The notes under the pieces are model-generated. The model was not told the origin of the DNA. It saw only the letters and a list, made by a program, of their open reading frames with translations, and made no database searches. From Natronincola peptidivorans (GTDB lineage Bacteria > Bacillota > Clostridia > Peptostreptococcales > Natronincolaceae), in contig NZ_FOHU01000013.1 in assembly GCF_900111615.1 (NCBI RefSeq), forward strand, positions 1 to 64,000: DNA of 64,000 bases, given 5' to 3'. The translations under genes and the position numbers were made by a program. Each line of letters opens with the position of its first letter. Positions within the stretch are counted from its first letter, which is position 1. Of this stretch, positions 62,738 through 64,000 are shown in pieces.

Positions 62738-63004
62738 ATGCATATAGGAAGAGTCATTGGAACAGTAGTGGCTACTAGAAAAGATGAGAGATTAACGGGA
62801 AACAAACTTTTGGTTACACAACCCCTTAATATGCAAAAAGAACCCATAGGGGAAGCATTAGTTGCAGTGGACACTGTAGGGGCAGGTATCGGTGAAATTG
62901 TTATCTACACACAAGGGACAGCAGCTAGGTACGCTGCAGACAAGATACAATCCCCTATTGATGCAGCTATTATAGGCATTGTAGATAACATAGATATTTA
63001 TTGA
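62738..63004 (+). CDS. BMC-P (EutN/CcmL) pentameric vertex protein
   Basis: An 88-residue EutN/CcmL-family protein: MHIGRVIGTVVATRKDERLTG at the start, KLLVTQPLN, and the final QSPIDAAIIGIVDNIDIY. Such pentamers cap the vertices of a polyhedral shell. With BMC-H hexamers it makes a closed compartment possible. AAAAGGAG precedes the ATG. No BMC-T trimer gene is seen before the window ends. Confidence 0.95.
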   Translation: MHIGRVIGTVVATRKDERLTGNKLLVTQPLNMQKEPIGEALVAVDTVGAGIGEIVIYTQGTAARYAADKIQSPIDAAIIGIVDNIDIY

Positions 63005-63043
63005 AGTAAGCTTTAAAGGAATGAAGCAGAAGGGGGGAGAAAA

Positions 63044-64000
63044 TTGTCAGATGCTTTAGTAATAAAACAAGCTATAGAATATAGAGGGCTTATTGATGTA
63101 CTGATGTCAGAAAACCATTTTGCTGATATTGTATTATATCAAGGCAATATAATCAATGTGTTAACAAGGGAGATATATCAAGGCGATATTGCTATAAAGG
63201 GAAAGTATATCCTGGTAGTGGGAGATGGAGAAAAATTAATAGGTCCGGAGACCATTGTAGTAGATGTGAGAGGCAAATATCTATCTCCTGGCTTTATTGA
63301 CTCCCACATGCACTTTGAAAGCAGTATGTTAACCATAACAGAATTCTCGAAGTTATCCATTCCATCCGGGACAACTACTTTGGTGGCAGATCCCCATGAA
63401 ATAGGGAACGCACTTGGTCCCATAGGTATGAAGGCTATGGCAGAGGAGGCTAATATAGTTCCTAACCACGTACATTTGGTGGTGCCAGCCTTAACTCCTG
63501 ATTGCCCAGGCCTAGAGACTGCCGGTTATGATGTTACCTCAAAGGATATGAAAGAGATATTAAACTACCCAAATGTAATCGGTATAGGAGAGCTACAGGG
63601 CTTTAGTAACGCAAAACATGTTTATCGAAATACCCCAGAGGTTATCACAGATTTAGTGGCTTCCACTGTTTATGCCAAAAGCATAGGAAAGATCGTAGAC
63701 GGTAATGCACCTGAATTATTTGGTAATGAGTTAGCCGCTCATATCATTTCAACAGGTGGAACATGCTCCTGCCATGAAACAACCACCAAGGAAGAGTGTA
63801 TAGAAAAACTAAGGCAGGGAGTTTATGTTTTTATGAGGGAAGGTTCTACACAGCGAAATATGGCAGAATGTATAAAGGCGATAACGGAAGAAGGATTAGA
63901 TTCGAGAAGGTGTATTTTAGCTACGGATGATATGGTAGCAGAGGACTTAGAAAAGCTAGGACATATGAATGAAATTGTTAGGAGAACCATTGCTGAAGGT
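63044..64000 (+). CDS. Adenine-deaminase-like amidohydrolase (partial; candidate 4-aminoimidazole deaminase)
   Basis: The gene runs off the window after 319 residues. The frame shows the adenine deaminase fold: metal motif PGFIDSHMHFESSMLT, GTTTLVADPHEIGNALG, IGIGELQGFSN with the bridging Glu, CHETTTKEE, MREGST and ILATDDM. In known adenine deaminases one metal His lies in the motif DGHxPGL; here it reads DGNAPELFG. Also, NFPG after the Glu is replaced by QGFSN. Loss of that His suggests a changed active site. In xanthine fermentation 4-aminoimidazole must be deaminated to 4-imidazolone, and this enzyme is the natural candidate. True adenine deaminase is the alternative. The TTG start follows AGGGGGGAGA. 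Confidence 0.8.
   Translation, partial: MSDALVIKQAIEYRGLIDVLMSENHFADIVLYQGNIINVLTREIYQGDIAIKGKYILVVGDGEKLIGPETIVVDVRGKYLSPGFIDSHMHFESSMLTITEFSKLSIPSGTTTLVADPHEIGNALGPIGMKAMAEEANIVPNHVHLVVPALTPDCPGLETAGYDVTSKDMKEILNYPNVIGIGELQGFSNAKHVYRNTPEVITDLVASTVYAKSIGKIVDGNAPELFGNELAAHIISTGGTCSCHETTTKEECIEKLRQGVYVFMREGSTQRNMAECIKAITEEGLDSRRCILATDDMVAEDLEKLGHMNEIVRRTIAEG

Noticed and set aside
1-64000. CRISPR array, rRNA or tRNA genes
   Set aside because: No regularly spaced repeats and no cloverleaf or rRNA-like conserved stretches were recognised.

Overview
The window is AT-rich DNA from a low-GC Firmicute, most likely an anaerobic, endospore-forming member of the Clostridia. Supporting signs are a ger spore-germination operon, a pyrophosphate-type phosphofructokinase, GGAGG-type ribosome sites with frequent TTG and GTG starts, a ferredoxin-domain aldo/keto reductase and clostridial-style c-di-GMP proteins. 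An Alkaliphilus-like organism is my best guess, but that is an impression rather than a proof. I saw no rRNA, tRNA or CRISPR array.

Layout. Positions 1-7050 hold the remains or right part of a mobile element: a broken DUF960 gene, an unknown protein, a DUF927-like ATPase, a very acidic protein with a possible ssDNA-binding C-terminus, and a large serine recombinase split at an A8 run that is a perfect -1 slippage site. Three tiny peptides follow (two glycine-zipper, one Cys-rich). Positions 7270-15370 contain a DUF6512 membrane protein and a complete phosphate-starvation module (phoP-phoR, pstS-pstC-pstA-pstB-phoU) with a textbook Pho box before pstS.

Positions 15690-28590 carry housekeeping and envelope genes: a diguanylate cyclase, PPi-phosphofructokinase, CoA-disulfide reductase/rhodanese, a GntR-regulated ABC transporter with a strong promoter/operator, an L,D-transpeptidase, a phospholipase-C-like protein, a cyclophilin lipoprotein and an aldo/keto reductase. 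Positions 29070-33100 are a gerA-B-C germinant-receptor operon with a likely fourth small D-type subunit. Positions 33800-52630 are a mixed region: a TIM-barrel protein, a DEAD-box helicase, an N-formylglutamate-amidohydrolase-like enzyme, a big lipoprotein next to an Lgt-like protein, a D-aminoacylase family enzyme, an SLH-anchored glycosidase, transporters, a PAS-GGDEF-HD-GYP protein and a metallophosphoesterase. Several decayed genes and structured intergenic elements lie between them.

Positions 52700-64000 (cut by the window end) are the highlight: a PucR-controlled bacterial microcompartment (BMC) locus. Next to three BMC-H shell proteins and one BMC-P vertex protein it encodes, in order: a cyclase-family hydrolase (divergent), formiminotransferase, a dihydropyrimidinase-like amidohydrolase, an isochorismatase-like carbamoyl hydrolase, UbiX, UbiD and an adenine-deaminase-like protein. 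This set maps step for step onto the classical clostridial xanthine fermentation: xanthine, 4-ureido-5-imidazolecarboxylate, 4-amino-5-imidazolecarboxylate, 4-aminoimidazole, 4-imidazolone, formiminoglycine, then glycine plus formimino-tetrahydrofolate. I propose that the locus builds a purine-degrading metabolosome. The assignment of individual steps is inference. I recall that surveys of BMC loci contain a class interpreted as xanthine-related, and I cannot check membership here.
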